Source: CAMXAS01 sp964442435
GTDB taxonomy: Bacteria; Bacteroidota; Bacteroidia; Bacteroidales; P3
Assembly: GCA_964442435.1 (NCBI GenBank)
Contig: CAYTZG010000001.1
Span: 124,001-188,000, forward strand
DNA length: 64,000 nucleotides
Reading direction: 5' to 3'
Positions 34,537 to 43,394 of this stretch are shown in pieces. Position 1 is the first letter of the stretch; each line of letters starts with the position of its first letter. The notes under the pieces are model-generated. The model did not search any database. It was not told where the DNA came from and saw only the letters and a list, made by a program, of their open reading frames with translations. The position numbers and the translations under genes are program-made.

Positions 34537-37080
34537 CTAAGCTTGGTAATACACGCGCTTTACACGCGGCGAAATCCCCGTCAACACCTCGTAAGGTATC
34601 GTCTGCAACGCATCGGCCATATGCGTCACGGGCCACTCCTTGCCGAACAGGATGACCTCGTCACCCTCGGCGGCTTCGATACCGGTCAAGTCCAGCATAC
34701 ACATATCCATACAGATGTTGCCGATAATCGGGGCGGTTTTGCCGTGTATCCATACCCGGCCCACCCCGCGGCTGAGCCGCCGGTTCAGACCGTCGGCGTA
34801 ACCGACGCACAGCACGCCTATCCGCATAGGCCGTTCGGCGATGAACCGCCGCCCGTAGCCGACCGCCTCGCCGGCCTCAATCGTGCGGATTTGGGCAATC
34901 GTGGTCTTGAACGTGCTGACGGTTTCCAGACGGCCTTCCATTTCGGCCGTGACCCCGACCCCGTAAAGTCCGATGCCGAGACGCACCATATCGTATTGGT
35001 ATTCGGGAAAGCGACAGATGCCGGCCGTATTGAGCGCGTGCCGCAGCACTTCGCTGCCGTAGGGTAAGTGCGATTTCAAATAGCCGCTCATGCGGTCGAA
35101 ACGCTGTAGCTGCGCCAACGTATAGGCATCCATGGCCGGGTCGTCGGCCGTGGCCAGATGCGTGAAGATGGAGCGCACGCGCAGACGCGGTTCTTCGGCC
35201 AGACAGGCCAGCAAGCGGTCTAAATCGGCCTCTTCGAAGCCCAAGCGGTGCATCCCCGTATCCAACTTGACATGGATAGCGACCGTATCGGTAACCGCCG
35301 CCGGCAGTTGCCGCAACTGTTCGCGCAGCAAATCCAGCATCCGGAAGCTGTAGATTTCCGGTTCCAACCGGTATTGCAATACGGAGGCCAAGCCCTCCGG
35401 CTCGGCGTTCACGACCATAATCGGCATACGGATGCCCTGCTCGCGCAGGCTGACGCCCTCGTCGGCATAGGCCACGGTGATATAGTCGCTGTGGTGGAAC
35501 GCCAACGCGTTGGCCACTTCGTAGGAGCCGCTGCCGTAGGAAAAAGCCTTGGCCATGATCATGACCTTGGTCTGCGGCTTGAGACGGGAACGGAAGAAAT
35601 TGAGGTTGTGAATCATGGCCTCCAAATCGATTTCCATCACCGTTTCATGCACCTTTTTCTGCAAACGCCGCACGATTTGTTCGAACGCGAAGCGGCGCGC
35701 GCCTTTTATCAGGATGACTTCGTCGTGCCAGGCCGCCGGGTCGAAGGCCTGCATGAAAGCCTCGGTATCGGCGTAGAAGGCCGTTTCCAGACCGTTGACG
35801 GCAAAGAGGGCCTTATGCCGCAGGAGCTGCGGTCCGATGCCGACCAAAGCGTCGATTTTATGGCGGCGCAGCAAATCGGCCACGGCGCCGTAAAGCTGTT
35901 CTTCCGGCAGACCACTTTGCAGGATGTCGGACAGGATGATGCGCGTGCGCCGTCCCTGCGCCTGATGCAACAGGTAATCCACAGCCAGGCCGAAAGCATC
36001 GTAATCGGAATTGTAGGCGTCGTTAATGAGGTAATTGCGGTTGATGCCCTCCTTCAGTTCCATGCGCATCTCTACGGGCGCGAGCTGCGCCATGCGCGCG
36101 GCGATGTCCGCCGGCGACACCCCGTAGTCGAGCAGGAACAGCCAGCAGTGCATGACGTTTTCCAACGAGGCGGCGTCGGTAAACGGCACCTCTATTTGCT
36201 GCGGTTGCGCAAGCCGGCCGTTATAGACCGCCGTTAGCCGCGTGTAACGGCGGCCGCCGCGCACGACCTCCGCACGCCCGGTCAGTTGCAGGACAACGCC
36301 CGCCGCGGCGGCCCCGTCGCCCTCCGGCAGTTGCGCCGACCACGCCAGGCGGCGCACGCGCTGCAAGGCCGCATCCGCCGCTATCTTAGCGCCTATCAGC
36401 GGGTCGTCGGCACAGTATATCAGTTTTTCCGCACCGTGGAACAGTTGCAATTTCTCGGCGGCCTTTTGGCCGTTATCGCTGAAATTGGCCGCGTGCGCCG
36501 CCCCCACGTTCGTGAGGATGCCGACGGTGGGTTGTATCATGCGCGCAAGCGCGGCCATCTCGCCGGGCTGGGAAATGCCGGCCTCGAAAATGCCGAGTTC
36601 GTGCCACGGCTGCAACTCCCACAACGAGAGCGGCACGCCGACTTGGGAATTATAGCTCTTGGGACTTTTGCCCACGCGGCAATCCGGCGCCAGCAACGCG
36701 GACAGCCATTCCTTGACCACCGTCTTGCCGTTGCTGCCCGTAACGCCCACCACCGGCACGTCGAACTGACGGCGGTAAGCGGCGGCCAGACGCTGCAAGG
36801 CGGCCAACGTGTCGTCGGCCAACAGGAAAACGGCCTCCGGATAACGTTCGGACGCGGCTTCGGGCAAGGCCGACACCAAGAAGGCGCGGACGCCCTTATC
36901 GTAAAGTTGCGGGATATAGCGATGCCCGTCGTTCTTGGCCGTTTTCAACGCCACAAACAGACAGACGTCGGCCCGCCGCAGATAGCGGGAATCCGTCAAC
37001 AATTCCTCGATGACCCGTCCGTCCGCCGTATCGGCGGACACCTGCGCATAACGCGCGACCTGCGCTAAACTCAGTCCCAT
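34537..37080 (-). CDS. Bifunctional MurF / alanine racemase
   Basis: 847 residues with two enzymes in one chain. Residues about 1-470 are MurF, the UDP-MurNAc-tripeptide:D-Ala-D-Ala ligase, with the ATP-binding GSNGKT at 115-120, EAGISQPGEM near 167-175 and NDAYNSDYDAF near 353-363. Residues about 478-847 are a PLP alanine racemase with the PLP lysine Lys511 in MAKAFSYGSG and the second catalytic Tyr in CVGYADGLNRR. It links D-Ala supply to use in wall precursor. The ATG at 37080 is used; an in-frame start 31 codons upstream would overlap the PdxA-like gene. Eleven bases separate the two. Confidence 0.93.
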   Translation of the reverse strand: MGLSLAQVARYAQVSADTADGRVIEELLTDSRYLRRADVCLFVALKTAKNDGHRYIPQLYDKGVRAFLVSALPEAASERYPEAVFLLADDTLAALQRLAAAYRRQFDVPVVGVTGSNGKTVVKEWLSALLAPDCRVGKSPKSYNSQVGVPLSLWELQPWHELGIFEAGISQPGEMAALARMIQPTVGILTNVGAAHAANFSDNGQKAAEKLQLFHGAEKLIYCADDPLIGAKIAADAALQRVRRLAWSAQLPEGDGAAAAGVVLQLTGRAEVVRGGRRYTRLTAVYNGRLAQPQQIEVPFTDAASLENVMHCWLFLLDYGVSPADIAARMAQLAPVEMRMELKEGINRNYLINDAYNSDYDAFGLAVDYLLHQAQGRRTRIILSDILQSGLPEEQLYGAVADLLRRHKIDALVGIGPQLLRHKALFAVNGLETAFYADTEAFMQAFDPAAWHDEVILIKGARRFAFEQIVRRLQKKVHETVMEIDLEAMIHNLNFFRSRLKPQTKVMIMAKAFSYGSGSYEVANALAFHHSDYITVAYADEGVSLREQGIRMPIMVVNAEPEGLASVLQYRLEPEIYSFRMLDLLREQLRQLPAAVTDTVAIHVKLDTGMHRLGFEEADLDRLLACLAEEPRLRVRSIFTHLATADDPAMDAYTLAQLQRFDRMSGYLKSHLPYGSEVLRHALNTAGICRFPEYQYDMVRLGIGLYGVGVTAEMEGRLETVSTFKTTIAQIRTIEAGEAVGYGRRFIAERPMRIGVLCVGYADGLNRRLSRGVGRVWIHGKTAPIIGNICMDMCMLDLTGIEAAEGDEVILFGKEWPVTHMADALQTIPYEVLTGISPRVKRVYYQA

Positions 37081-37091
37081 GACTTTCGCCG

Positions 37092-38084
37092 TTATTCCCG
37101 CTCCATTTTCAACGGATTTTCCGTCAAGCGCGCATACAACGCCCGCGCGCGACAGATATCCATGGTTTCGCACAGGGCGCGCACCGTACAGCGCACGGCC
37201 GTTTCAAGCGGTGTCTGCCCAAGCGTATAAATCGGTTCCATATGTACGAACGGCAAGCCGGCCGTATAGGCGCAGAGGCGGTCGGTGCCGAAATGCCGCT
37301 GGATTCGGTCGGACTGTTCCTTGTAGGGGCAGAGGACGGCATGGAACGCATCGCCCACGGTCTCGCGCACCTCGGTAAAGAAACGTTTAAGCGGATAGGG
37401 GCCGAACACCGGCATCCCCTTTTCCTGCAACCCGGCCGTGAGCGGCTGCAAGACTTCCTTGTCGGCCTCGCACAACTGCGACGCCTCCAAATCGGGATTC
37501 ATCGACAGGAGCGCGATACGCGGCACCGTGATATTGAAATCGCTCTGCAACGTGCGGTACAGGCTCTCGACCCGGTCTTTGACCTTGTCGGCCGACAGAC
37601 GTTCCGAGAGACGGTCCATCTGCAAAGACGTCATGAACGTGACCCGCCATTTCTCCAACAGCCACAGCCGGAACGGCCGGACGCCACCGAACTGGGACGC
37701 CAGCCAAAGCGGCGTATTCTTGTAGGCGGGCAACGCCTCCCGCACCGCCTCCGCATCCACCGGCAGCGTGATGAGCGCCTTCAATTCCTCCGACTTCAGA
37801 TGCGCCAAGGCCTGCGACAGGGCGGCGGCCGGCCGGTCTTCCGTTTCCCAAAGCATAGGCCGTTTGCCTTTCAAGTCCGCCCACTGCGCCGCAGAAGCGA
37901 ACGTCGTTTCGTGCAGCCCCATCGCCTTGGTGCGTTGCCCCATGGCGGCCAACGAAGCGTAGCCGAACGGGAAAGCCGTTTCCAAAAAGAACGGTTCCGC
38001 CAGAATCCGGGCTAAAATCTGATAACTGTATTCATCGGCATTGCCATGCGTAATGCCGATCTTGATGCGTTCTTCCTTTTCCAA
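37092..38084 (-). CDS. PdxA-like protein with degenerate active site, TTG start
   Basis: 330 residues that align through the middle with PdxA, the 4-phospho-hydroxythreonine dehydrogenase of pyridoxal phosphate synthesis: ITHGN at the start, ITLPVDAEAV near 130, RIALLSMNPDLEA near 200 and ESLYRTLQSDF before it. Yet every metal and substrate residue expected there is lost. The GD of the opening motif is GN, the GHTE segment reads KNTP, the HAGE after NP reads DLEAS, the YHDQ reads YKEQ, and the DHGTA reads IYTLG. The only start in frame after a stop at 38097 is TTG. It sits between the aminopeptidase and murF-alr genes, in an operon with a PLP enzyme. Function unknown. Confidence 0.75.
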   Translation of the reverse strand: MEKEERIKIGITHGNADEYSYQILARILAEPFFLETAFPFGYASLAAMGQRTKAMGLHETTFASAAQWADLKGKRPMLWETEDRPAAALSQALAHLKSEELKALITLPVDAEAVREALPAYKNTPLWLASQFGGVRPFRLWLLEKWRVTFMTSLQMDRLSERLSADKVKDRVESLYRTLQSDFNITVPRIALLSMNPDLEASQLCEADKEVLQPLTAGLQEKGMPVFGPYPLKRFFTEVRETVGDAFHAVLCPYKEQSDRIQRHFGTDRLCAYTAGLPFVHMEPIYTLGQTPLETAVRCTVRALCETMDICRARALYARLTENPLKMERE

Positions 38085-38101
38085 AACCTTTTGTCTTTAG
38101 G

Positions 38102-39520
38102 TCATTTTACATTGCCCCACAATTCGAGGAAACGGCCTATCCAACGGACGCCCATGCCCGTCGCGCCTTTCCGCCACGCGCTTTCATCCTTGTCGAAATA
38201 GGCCACGCCGGCCACATCCAAATGCAGGAAGGGCGTCTTGCCGGCAAAATGCCCGACAAACTTGGCGGCCGTAATCATGCCGGCCGTACCGCTGCCGCAG
38301 TTTTTCAACTCGGCCACAGCCGATTCCAATTCCTTGCCGTATTCCGGCCACATCGGGAACAGACAGTAGCGTTCCTGCACGTCTTCGGAAGCTTGGTCCA
38401 AACAGCGCGCCATCGCCTCCGGCCAACGTTCCCGCATGGCCACGATGCCTTTCGTGCCGATGGCCCGCGAAGCCGCGCCCGTAAGCGTGGCCATCGATAT
38501 GATGGCCTCCGGCGCGTAATGCTTGTGCGCGTAGGCCGTCGCATCGGCGAGCAACAACCGCCCTTCGGCATCGGTATTGACGATTTCGACCGAGGTCTCG
38601 CCGCCGATACGGATGATGTCGCCCGGCACGAGCGCGTTGCCGTTGAGACGGTTGTCGGTGGCCGGCACCAAGGCCACGATATAGAGCGGCAACGCCTGCC
38701 GCGCCGCCATCGCGAGGATGCCGGCCGCCATCGCGCCGCCCGCCATATCGGTCTTCATGTCGTCCATGTAGTTGCCGGTCTTGATGTTCATGCCGCCGGC
38801 GTCGAAAACCACGCCCTTGCCCACCAACACCACGGGCTTGTCGTTGCGCGCGTTGTCGGGCTTATAGACGAATTCGGCAAAGGCCGGTTCGTCCACGCTG
38901 CCACGGTTTACGCCCAGCAAGCCGCCCATGCCGGCTTTCTCCATATCCTTGCGCGTCCACAGCTTGGCCGTGACGCCCAACGGTTTGAGGTGCGCGGCCA
39001 TCTCGCGTGCGAAAGCCGCGGCGTTCAAGACCGATACCGGCTGTTCCACGAGCGACTTCACCCAATTGACTTCAGCCACCCGTTCCCGCAAAGCCGTCAG
39101 ATCGGCGGCCGTCACGCCCTCGGCCTCCACGGCCGTCAGTTCGGGCGCGGCCTTCCGCTCCGCCTTATACGTGTCGAACACATAGAGGTTCAACAGAAAA
39201 CTCTCCGCCAAAGCCCGCACGGCCTCGGCATCCTGCCATTCCAAATCGGTCAGCACCCAGCGGCTGCCCGGCAAGGCGCGCGCCTTGTCGGCCCAGCGGC
39301 GGCCCCATGTCCGCACCCGCAAGAGGTAGTCCATCGTAGGTTCGTCCGCGCCCCGTTCCGGCAGCCACAGATAGGCATGGGGTTCCGGCAGATGGAAATC
39401 CGTCCAACTGCCTTTCGGCCGGTCGGCGGCCATCCGCTTGACATACATCTGCTCGGCGTCCGCCGGATTTTTCCGCGCACCTTTGAGCAAAAACAGCCGA
39501 TACACCTTATTGTTCTTCAT
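38102..39520 (-). CDS. Leucyl aminopeptidase family protein (M17)
   Basis: 472 residues. Cytosol aminopeptidases bind two metals and trim N-terminal residues from peptides. GKGVVFDAGGMNIK with the catalytic Lys and first Asp, MKTDMAGGA, and NTDAEGRLLLADA carrying the remaining metal ligands and the catalytic Arg are all present, so it should be active. The N-terminal 170 residues are poorly conserved, as is normal. The start overlaps the stop of the small membrane protein gene by 14 bases; the PdxA-like gene begins 17 bases downstream. Confidence 0.9.
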   Translation of the reverse strand: MKNNKVYRLFLLKGARKNPADAEQMYVKRMAADRPKGSWTDFHLPEPHAYLWLPERGADEPTMDYLLRVRTWGRRWADKARALPGSRWVLTDLEWQDAEAVRALAESFLLNLYVFDTYKAERKAAPELTAVEAEGVTAADLTALRERVAEVNWVKSLVEQPVSVLNAAAFAREMAAHLKPLGVTAKLWTRKDMEKAGMGGLLGVNRGSVDEPAFAEFVYKPDNARNDKPVVLVGKGVVFDAGGMNIKTGNYMDDMKTDMAGGAMAAGILAMAARQALPLYIVALVPATDNRLNGNALVPGDIIRIGGETSVEIVNTDAEGRLLLADATAYAHKHYAPEAIISMATLTGAASRAIGTKGIVAMRERWPEAMARCLDQASEDVQERYCLFPMWPEYGKELESAVAELKNCGSGTAGMITAAKFVGHFAGKTPFLHLDVAGVAYFDKDESAWRKGATGMGVRWIGRFLELWGNVK

Positions 39521-39782
39521 TCTCTAACATTTTCAAGGCCTCCAGCGTTTGGGTGGCGGCCGTACCGTGATGCAACTGAAAACGCGGGCAGTCTTCGTGA
39601 CGGCCGCCCGGCGGCACCGTACAATGGCCGCAGTCGTGCCGCTGCCCGTCGCCGAAATCGATATCCGACATCGCGCAACGGTGCAGGAAGCGGCCGTCCT
39701 TCTTGAACAGAATCCGCACCGACAGGGCCACGACGGCCAATCCCATCACAACGATGGCGCCAAGGAGCACCGCCCAACTCAT
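39507..39782 (-). CDS. Small cysteine-rich membrane protein
   Basis: 91 residues. One membrane helix (about 4-26) is followed by FKKDGRF, a motif of small single-span Bacteroidota proteins of unknown role. The soluble tail has four cysteines at 36, 51, 54 and 65, including a CxxC (HDCGHC) and several His, suggestive of metal binding. A function cannot be assigned. It begins 4 bases after the recA stop on the same strand and overlaps the aminopeptidase start, so it lies in the middle of a compact run of genes. Confidence 0.7.
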   Translation of the reverse strand: MSWAVLLGAIVVMGLAVVALSVRILFKKDGRFLHRCAMSDIDFGDGQRHDCGHCTVPPGGRHEDCPRFQLHHGTAATQTLEALKMLENEEQ

Positions 39783-39786
39783 GCTT

Positions 39787-40818
39787 CTATGCTTCTTTTT
39801 CTTTCAACGCGCTACGGATGGCCTGTTCCAGTTCCTCGCTCAGTTCGGGGTTATCCTGCAACAGTTGCTTGACCGCATCGCGCCCCTGCCCCAGCTTGGT
39901 GTCGCCGTAGCTGAACCACGAGCCGCTCTTCTTGATGATATTCATGTCGGTGGCCATGTCGATGATTTCGCCCGAACGCGAAACGCCCTGCCCGTAAATC
40001 AAATCGAATTCCACGGTCTTGAAAGGAGGCGCCACCTTGTTCTTGACGATTTTGACCTTGACGCGGTTGCCGACCACATTGTCGCCCTCTTTGATTTGGG
40101 AGATACGGCGGATGTCGATACGGACGGAGGCATAGAACTTGAGCGCGTTGCCACCCGTCGTCGTTTCGGGGTTGCCGAACATGACGCCGATTTTCTCGCG
40201 CAACTGGTTGATGAAGATGCAGCAGCAGCCCGTCTTGCTGATAATGGACGTGAGTTTGCGCAGGGCCTGCGACATCAGACGCGCGTGCAAGCCCATCTTG
40301 CTGTCGCCCATCTCGCCCTCGATTTCGCTACGCGGCGTAAGGGCCGCCACCGAGTCGATGACCATGATGTCCACGGCGCCGGAACGAATCAGGTTCTCCG
40401 CAATGGCCAAGGCCTGCTCGCCGTCGTCGGGCTGAGAGATGAACAGGTCGTCCACATTCACGCCCAGTTTCTGCGCGTAAACGGGGTCGAACGCGTGCTC
40501 GGCGTCGATGAAAGCCGCGATGCCGCCTTTCTTCTGCGCTTCGGCGATGGCGTGAATCGCCAGGGTGGTCTTACCGGAAGACTCCGGGCCGTAGATTTCG
40601 ATGATACGGCCTTTCGGCAGGCCGCCGATACCCAATGCCATGTCCACGCCGATGGAGCCCGTCGAAATCGTTTCGACTTCCTCTACCGGTTGGTCGCTCA
40701 TCTTCATGATAGCCCCCTTGCCGTACGACTTTTCTATTTTGTCCAACGTCAGCTGCAAAGCCTTGAGTTTCTCGGCTCTCTGCTCGTTCTGTTCCATGTT
40801 TTCTTCTTTCTTTGCCAT
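39787..40818 (-). CDS. recA: Recombinase RecA
   Basis: 343 residues, forms the nucleoprotein filament for homologous recombination and the DNA damage response. Walker A GPESSGKTT near residue 66, the Walker B IMVIDSVAALTP, the loop L1 segment GEMGDSKMGL and the loop L2 segment NPETTTGGNALKF are all intact. The ATG at 40818 gives the usual MAKKE-type start; a longer frame begins at 40854, inside the -7 promoter region, and is not used. It has its own promoter just upstream. Confidence 0.97.
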   Translation of the reverse strand: MAKKEENMEQNEQRAEKLKALQLTLDKIEKSYGKGAIMKMSDQPVEEVETISTGSIGVDMALGIGGLPKGRIIEIYGPESSGKTTLAIHAIAEAQKKGGIAAFIDAEHAFDPVYAQKLGVNVDDLFISQPDDGEQALAIAENLIRSGAVDIMVIDSVAALTPRSEIEGEMGDSKMGLHARLMSQALRKLTSIISKTGCCCIFINQLREKIGVMFGNPETTTGGNALKFYASVRIDIRRISQIKEGDNVVGNRVKVKIVKNKVAPPFKTVEFDLIYGQGVSRSGEIIDMATDMNIIKKSGSWFSYGDTKLGQGRDAVKQLLQDNPELSEELEQAIRSALKEKEA

Positions 40819-40851
40819 ATTGATAAAGTGTTTATGTTTTCGATTCGAGTA

Positions 40852-40882
40852 CAAAGATAACCCTTTTCCACCCGTTCCGAAA
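40852..40882 (-). promoter_or_regulatory. recA: Promoter of recA
   Basis: On the minus strand TATCTTTG lies at 40859-40852, with a TTTCG at 40882-40878 about 18 bases upstream. The -7 element is a perfect match; the -33 is weak. The leader is about 30 bases. A tandem TATCAAAA repeat lies 20 bases further upstream. Confidence 0.6.
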
Positions 40883-40900
40883 GCCGTTTTTCTTAAAAAA

Positions 40901-40918
40901 TATCAAAACTTATCAAAA
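40901..40918. repeat. Tandem direct repeat upstream of recA
   Basis: TATCAAAA occurs at 40901-40908 and again at 40911-40918, a 10-base period, overlapping the stop of the DUF2461 gene. A period of one helical turn is compatible with a DNA-binding protein on one face. No LexA-type palindrome was noticed here. Confidence 0.5.
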
Positions 40919-41617
40919 GTCCAGAGCTTCGTTCAAGAAAGCGTTGAACGGCTGTAACATACGGGTGTATTCCACCACCTTGTCGATGTAGGACAGTTGG
41001 CCGATGACCCGGTCCGGCAACGGCTTCATCAGGAAATAATGCCGGTATTTGAGCCATTCCATATCGGGAAAGTCCTTGTCGAAGCCCTTGGGCGGCATCT
41101 TCATCTTAGCCTCCTGGTCCAACTCACCGAACGTCTTGACGATGGCGGGATCCAATACGATTTTCTTGAAATCCGCGCTTCGGAAATAGATGTGCTGACG
41201 GATTTTCCGCATCGACTCGGGCTGCAATCCATACACGCCCGCCCCCACGGCGCAATGCCCCGGCTCGATATGCAGGTAATAGCCGGAGAACTCGCCATGC
41301 GCGCCGCCCTTGCAGATGAATATGCCGATATAACGTTTGTAGGGCGTTTTGTCGGGCGAAAAGCGCGTATCGCGGTAGATGCGGTACATACAGCGTTTGG
41401 CCGTCAGCCCCCTCAGTTCGGGGTCGAAGCGGCTCATGCGGACGATACAGGCGTCCGTCATGGCTTCCAGATGTTTTCTCAGCCGGTCGTAGCGCGGCTT
41501 GTGTTCCGCGAACCATTCGCGGTTGTTGTTCGCGCGCAGTTCCTTGATAAACGGCAGGATGTCGGCCTGCAAGGCCGGATCGAGGACGGCGGGCGTTTCG
41601 ACAGTCGTTTTCTTCAT
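40913..41617 (-). CDS. DUF2461 family protein
   Basis: 234 residues opening with a short tail and the family signature FIKELRANNNREWFAEHKPRYD, followed by RFSPDKTPYKRYIGIFI and GHCAVGAGVYGLQPESMRKIR. This domain family is common in Bacteroidota and other phyla and has no assigned biochemical role. No signal peptide or membrane segment is seen, so it is cytoplasmic. It is the last gene of a minus-strand run after lplA and an O-methyltransferase gene, 13 bases after the latter. Confidence 0.88.
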   Translation of the reverse strand: MKKTTVETPAVLDPALQADILPFIKELRANNNREWFAEHKPRYDRLRKHLEAMTDACIVRMSRFDPELRGLTAKRCMYRIYRDTRFSPDKTPYKRYIGIFICKGGAHGEFSGYYLHIEPGHCAVGAGVYGLQPESMRKIRQHIYFRSADFKKIVLDPAIVKTFGELDQEAKMKMPPKGFDKDFPDMEWLKYRHYFLMKPLPDRVIGQLSYIDKVVEYTRMLQPFNAFLNEALDF

Positions 41618-41630
41618 CGCTTTGGGTCGT

Positions 41631-42293
41631 TTAATCTTTCTTTCGAATCATCATCAGGCCGTCCCGCATACACAGCGGCAGGTTCTCCACGTCGGGGTCG
41701 GCTTGCACGAGGTCGTTGAAGCGGCGCAGGGCCAGCGTGTCTTTGTCGCGGTGGTTTTCGTCCCACACCTTGCCGTTCCACAGGATATTGTCGGCCAACA
41801 GCCAGCCGCCCGGCCGCAACAGCGTTTTGAGCGTCGGGTAATAGTCGGCGTAGCGCGCCTTGTCGGCATCGAGAAATATCAAATCGAAAACGGCGCCTTC
41901 GTCGGCAAGCCGTGCCAGATGGGTTTCGGCCTCGCCCCACAGCACGTGGATGCGGTTGGCATAGGCCGACTCGGCCAAGTATTTCCGCAGCAGTTCTTCG
42001 GTCAGCGGGTCATGCTCTATGGTATATATCTCGCCGCCGTCCGCCAGCCCCGCCGCAAGACAGAGCGTGCCATAGCCCGTAAACGCGCCCACCTCTAAAA
42101 TACGGGCGGGCCGTATCATACGGCTGACCATTTCCAAAAAACGGCCTTGATAGGCTCCCGACAGCATACGCGGCGACAGCATACGGACATGGGTTTCGCG
42201 GTCGAGCCGCGCCAACAGCGGGTCTGGCGGTGTCGTATGCGCGGCGAGATAAGTCGCGGCGCGCGGGTCATCCGGGAGTTCAAATTCTTCCAT
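41631..42293 (-). CDS. Class I SAM-dependent O-methyltransferase
   Basis: 220 residues of the caffeoyl-CoA/catechol O-methyltransferase type. The SAM-binding ILEVGAFTGYGTLCLA segment is near residues 63-78, the metal site LIFLDADKARYADYYP near 135-150, and GGWLLADNILWNGKV after it. These enzymes use Mg2+ and methylate small phenolic acceptors; the substrate is not predictable here. It follows lplA by 21 bases and precedes the DUF2461 gene by 13, so the three are likely one operon. Confidence 0.9.
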   Translation of the reverse strand: MEEFELPDDPRAATYLAAHTTPPDPLLARLDRETHVRMLSPRMLSGAYQGRFLEMVSRMIRPARILEVGAFTGYGTLCLAAGLADGGEIYTIEHDPLTEELLRKYLAESAYANRIHVLWGEAETHLARLADEGAVFDLIFLDADKARYADYYPTLKTLLRPGGWLLADNILWNGKVWDENHRDKDTLALRRFNDLVQADPDVENLPLCMRDGLMMIRKKD

Positions 42294-42314
42294 AGGACAT
42301 ATACCTCTATATCA

Positions 42315-43316
42315 TCAGGCCATCAAAAGCCGCAGCCATTCGTCCACGGCCACATGGGCGAAATAATCCTGCAACGGAAGCGACGACAAGCGTTCCCGCA
42401 ACGCGGCCTCCGTCAGCAGACAACCGGTCATGGCGGTTTCGAAGGCCGCCGTGTCTTTCGTAAAGAAGTAATCGCCAAATACTTTCAAGTCCGCGATGCG
42501 TCCTTCCGCCACGTGGCAATGCACCTCTATGTTACCGCCCCTTTCGGTATGCAGGCCGCGGCGGTAGCCATAGGCCGGCGACGAGCCGTAATTCCATGCG
42601 TAGGTGCCGTATTTCCGCTCCACCAATCCGTTTACGGCCGCTTCCTCCTCGGCCGTGAACGGGCGCAGGACGGCCTGCGGGAACATTTGCTGCACATGGG
42701 TTTCGATGGCGCGGATGAAATCTTCGACCGAAACCGGCTCGGGCAGGTGCTCGCTGATATTCGTGATGCGGCTCCGCACCGACTGCACGGCCTTGCCCTC
42801 GAACTTGAGCGGGTTGACTTTAAGGCAGGGGCTCATGTCGGCGATGTTGCTGCTGAACAACAGCGTGCCGTGATGCAGGATGCGGTCTTGCCATACCCCG
42901 TTGGCGTTGCCGCTGAACTTGCGCCCCTCTATCGTGAGGTCGTTGCGCCCCTCAAAGCGCGCCGCCACGCCCATGCCCTGCAATACGTCGAGAATCGGTT
43001 GCGTGAATTCGTGGAAATCGGGCATCCGCTCGCGCCCGCCCTGTGCATCGTCTATGCTGCGGACAAACGTAAAGCAGATGTTGCCCAAGTCGTGGAACAC
43101 GGCGCCGCCACCCGTCATGCGGCGGATGACCGGAATCTGATGCCGCTCCACATAGTCGCGGTCTATTTCGGCCAACGTATTCTGATGCCGCCCCACGATA
43201 ACGGCCGGCTCGTTGCGCCAAAGCGCGAAACAATCCTCCCGCATGTGTTTGAGCATGAATTCCTCGGCCGCAATGTTGAAATAGGGGGCGGTCTGGGGAC
43301 GCTTTAAAATCAGCAT
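42315..43316 (-). CDS. lplA: Lipoate-protein ligase A
   Basis: 333 residues. Attaches lipoate to the E2 and H proteins of dehydrogenase and glycine cleavage complexes. The RRMTGGGAVFHDLGN lipoate site near residues 75-89 and the KFSGNANGVWQDRILHHGTLLF adenylation site with the catalytic Lys near 135 are intact; the C-terminal accessory domain of the E. coli-length enzyme is also present. It starts 43 bases downstream of the tRNA terminator and opens the lplA, O-methyltransferase, DUF2461 operon. Confidence 0.92.
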   Translation of the reverse strand: MLILKRPQTAPYFNIAAEEFMLKHMREDCFALWRNEPAVIVGRHQNTLAEIDRDYVERHQIPVIRRMTGGGAVFHDLGNICFTFVRSIDDAQGGRERMPDFHEFTQPILDVLQGMGVAARFEGRNDLTIEGRKFSGNANGVWQDRILHHGTLLFSSNIADMSPCLKVNPLKFEGKAVQSVRSRITNISEHLPEPVSVEDFIRAIETHVQQMFPQAVLRPFTAEEEAAVNGLVERKYGTYAWNYGSSPAYGYRRGLHTERGGNIEVHCHVAEGRIADLKVFGDYFFTKDTAAFETAMTGCLLTEAALRERLSSLPLQDYFAHVAVDEWLRLLMA

Positions 43317-43347
43317 ATCGTACTTTATTACTTAGTAGTGAGACGGC

Positions 43348-43388
43348 AAAAACAAAAAAAGCGGCTTACGTTATCCGTAAACCGCTTT
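43348..43388 (-). terminator. Terminator for tRNA-Arg
   Basis: On the minus strand the arms AAGCGG.TTACG and CGTAA.CCGCTT form a 12-base stem with one mismatch around a 5-base loop, followed by a T-run. It ends the tRNA transcript about 7 bases after the mature 3' end and lies before lplA. Confidence 0.85.
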
Positions 43389-43394
43389 GAACTG

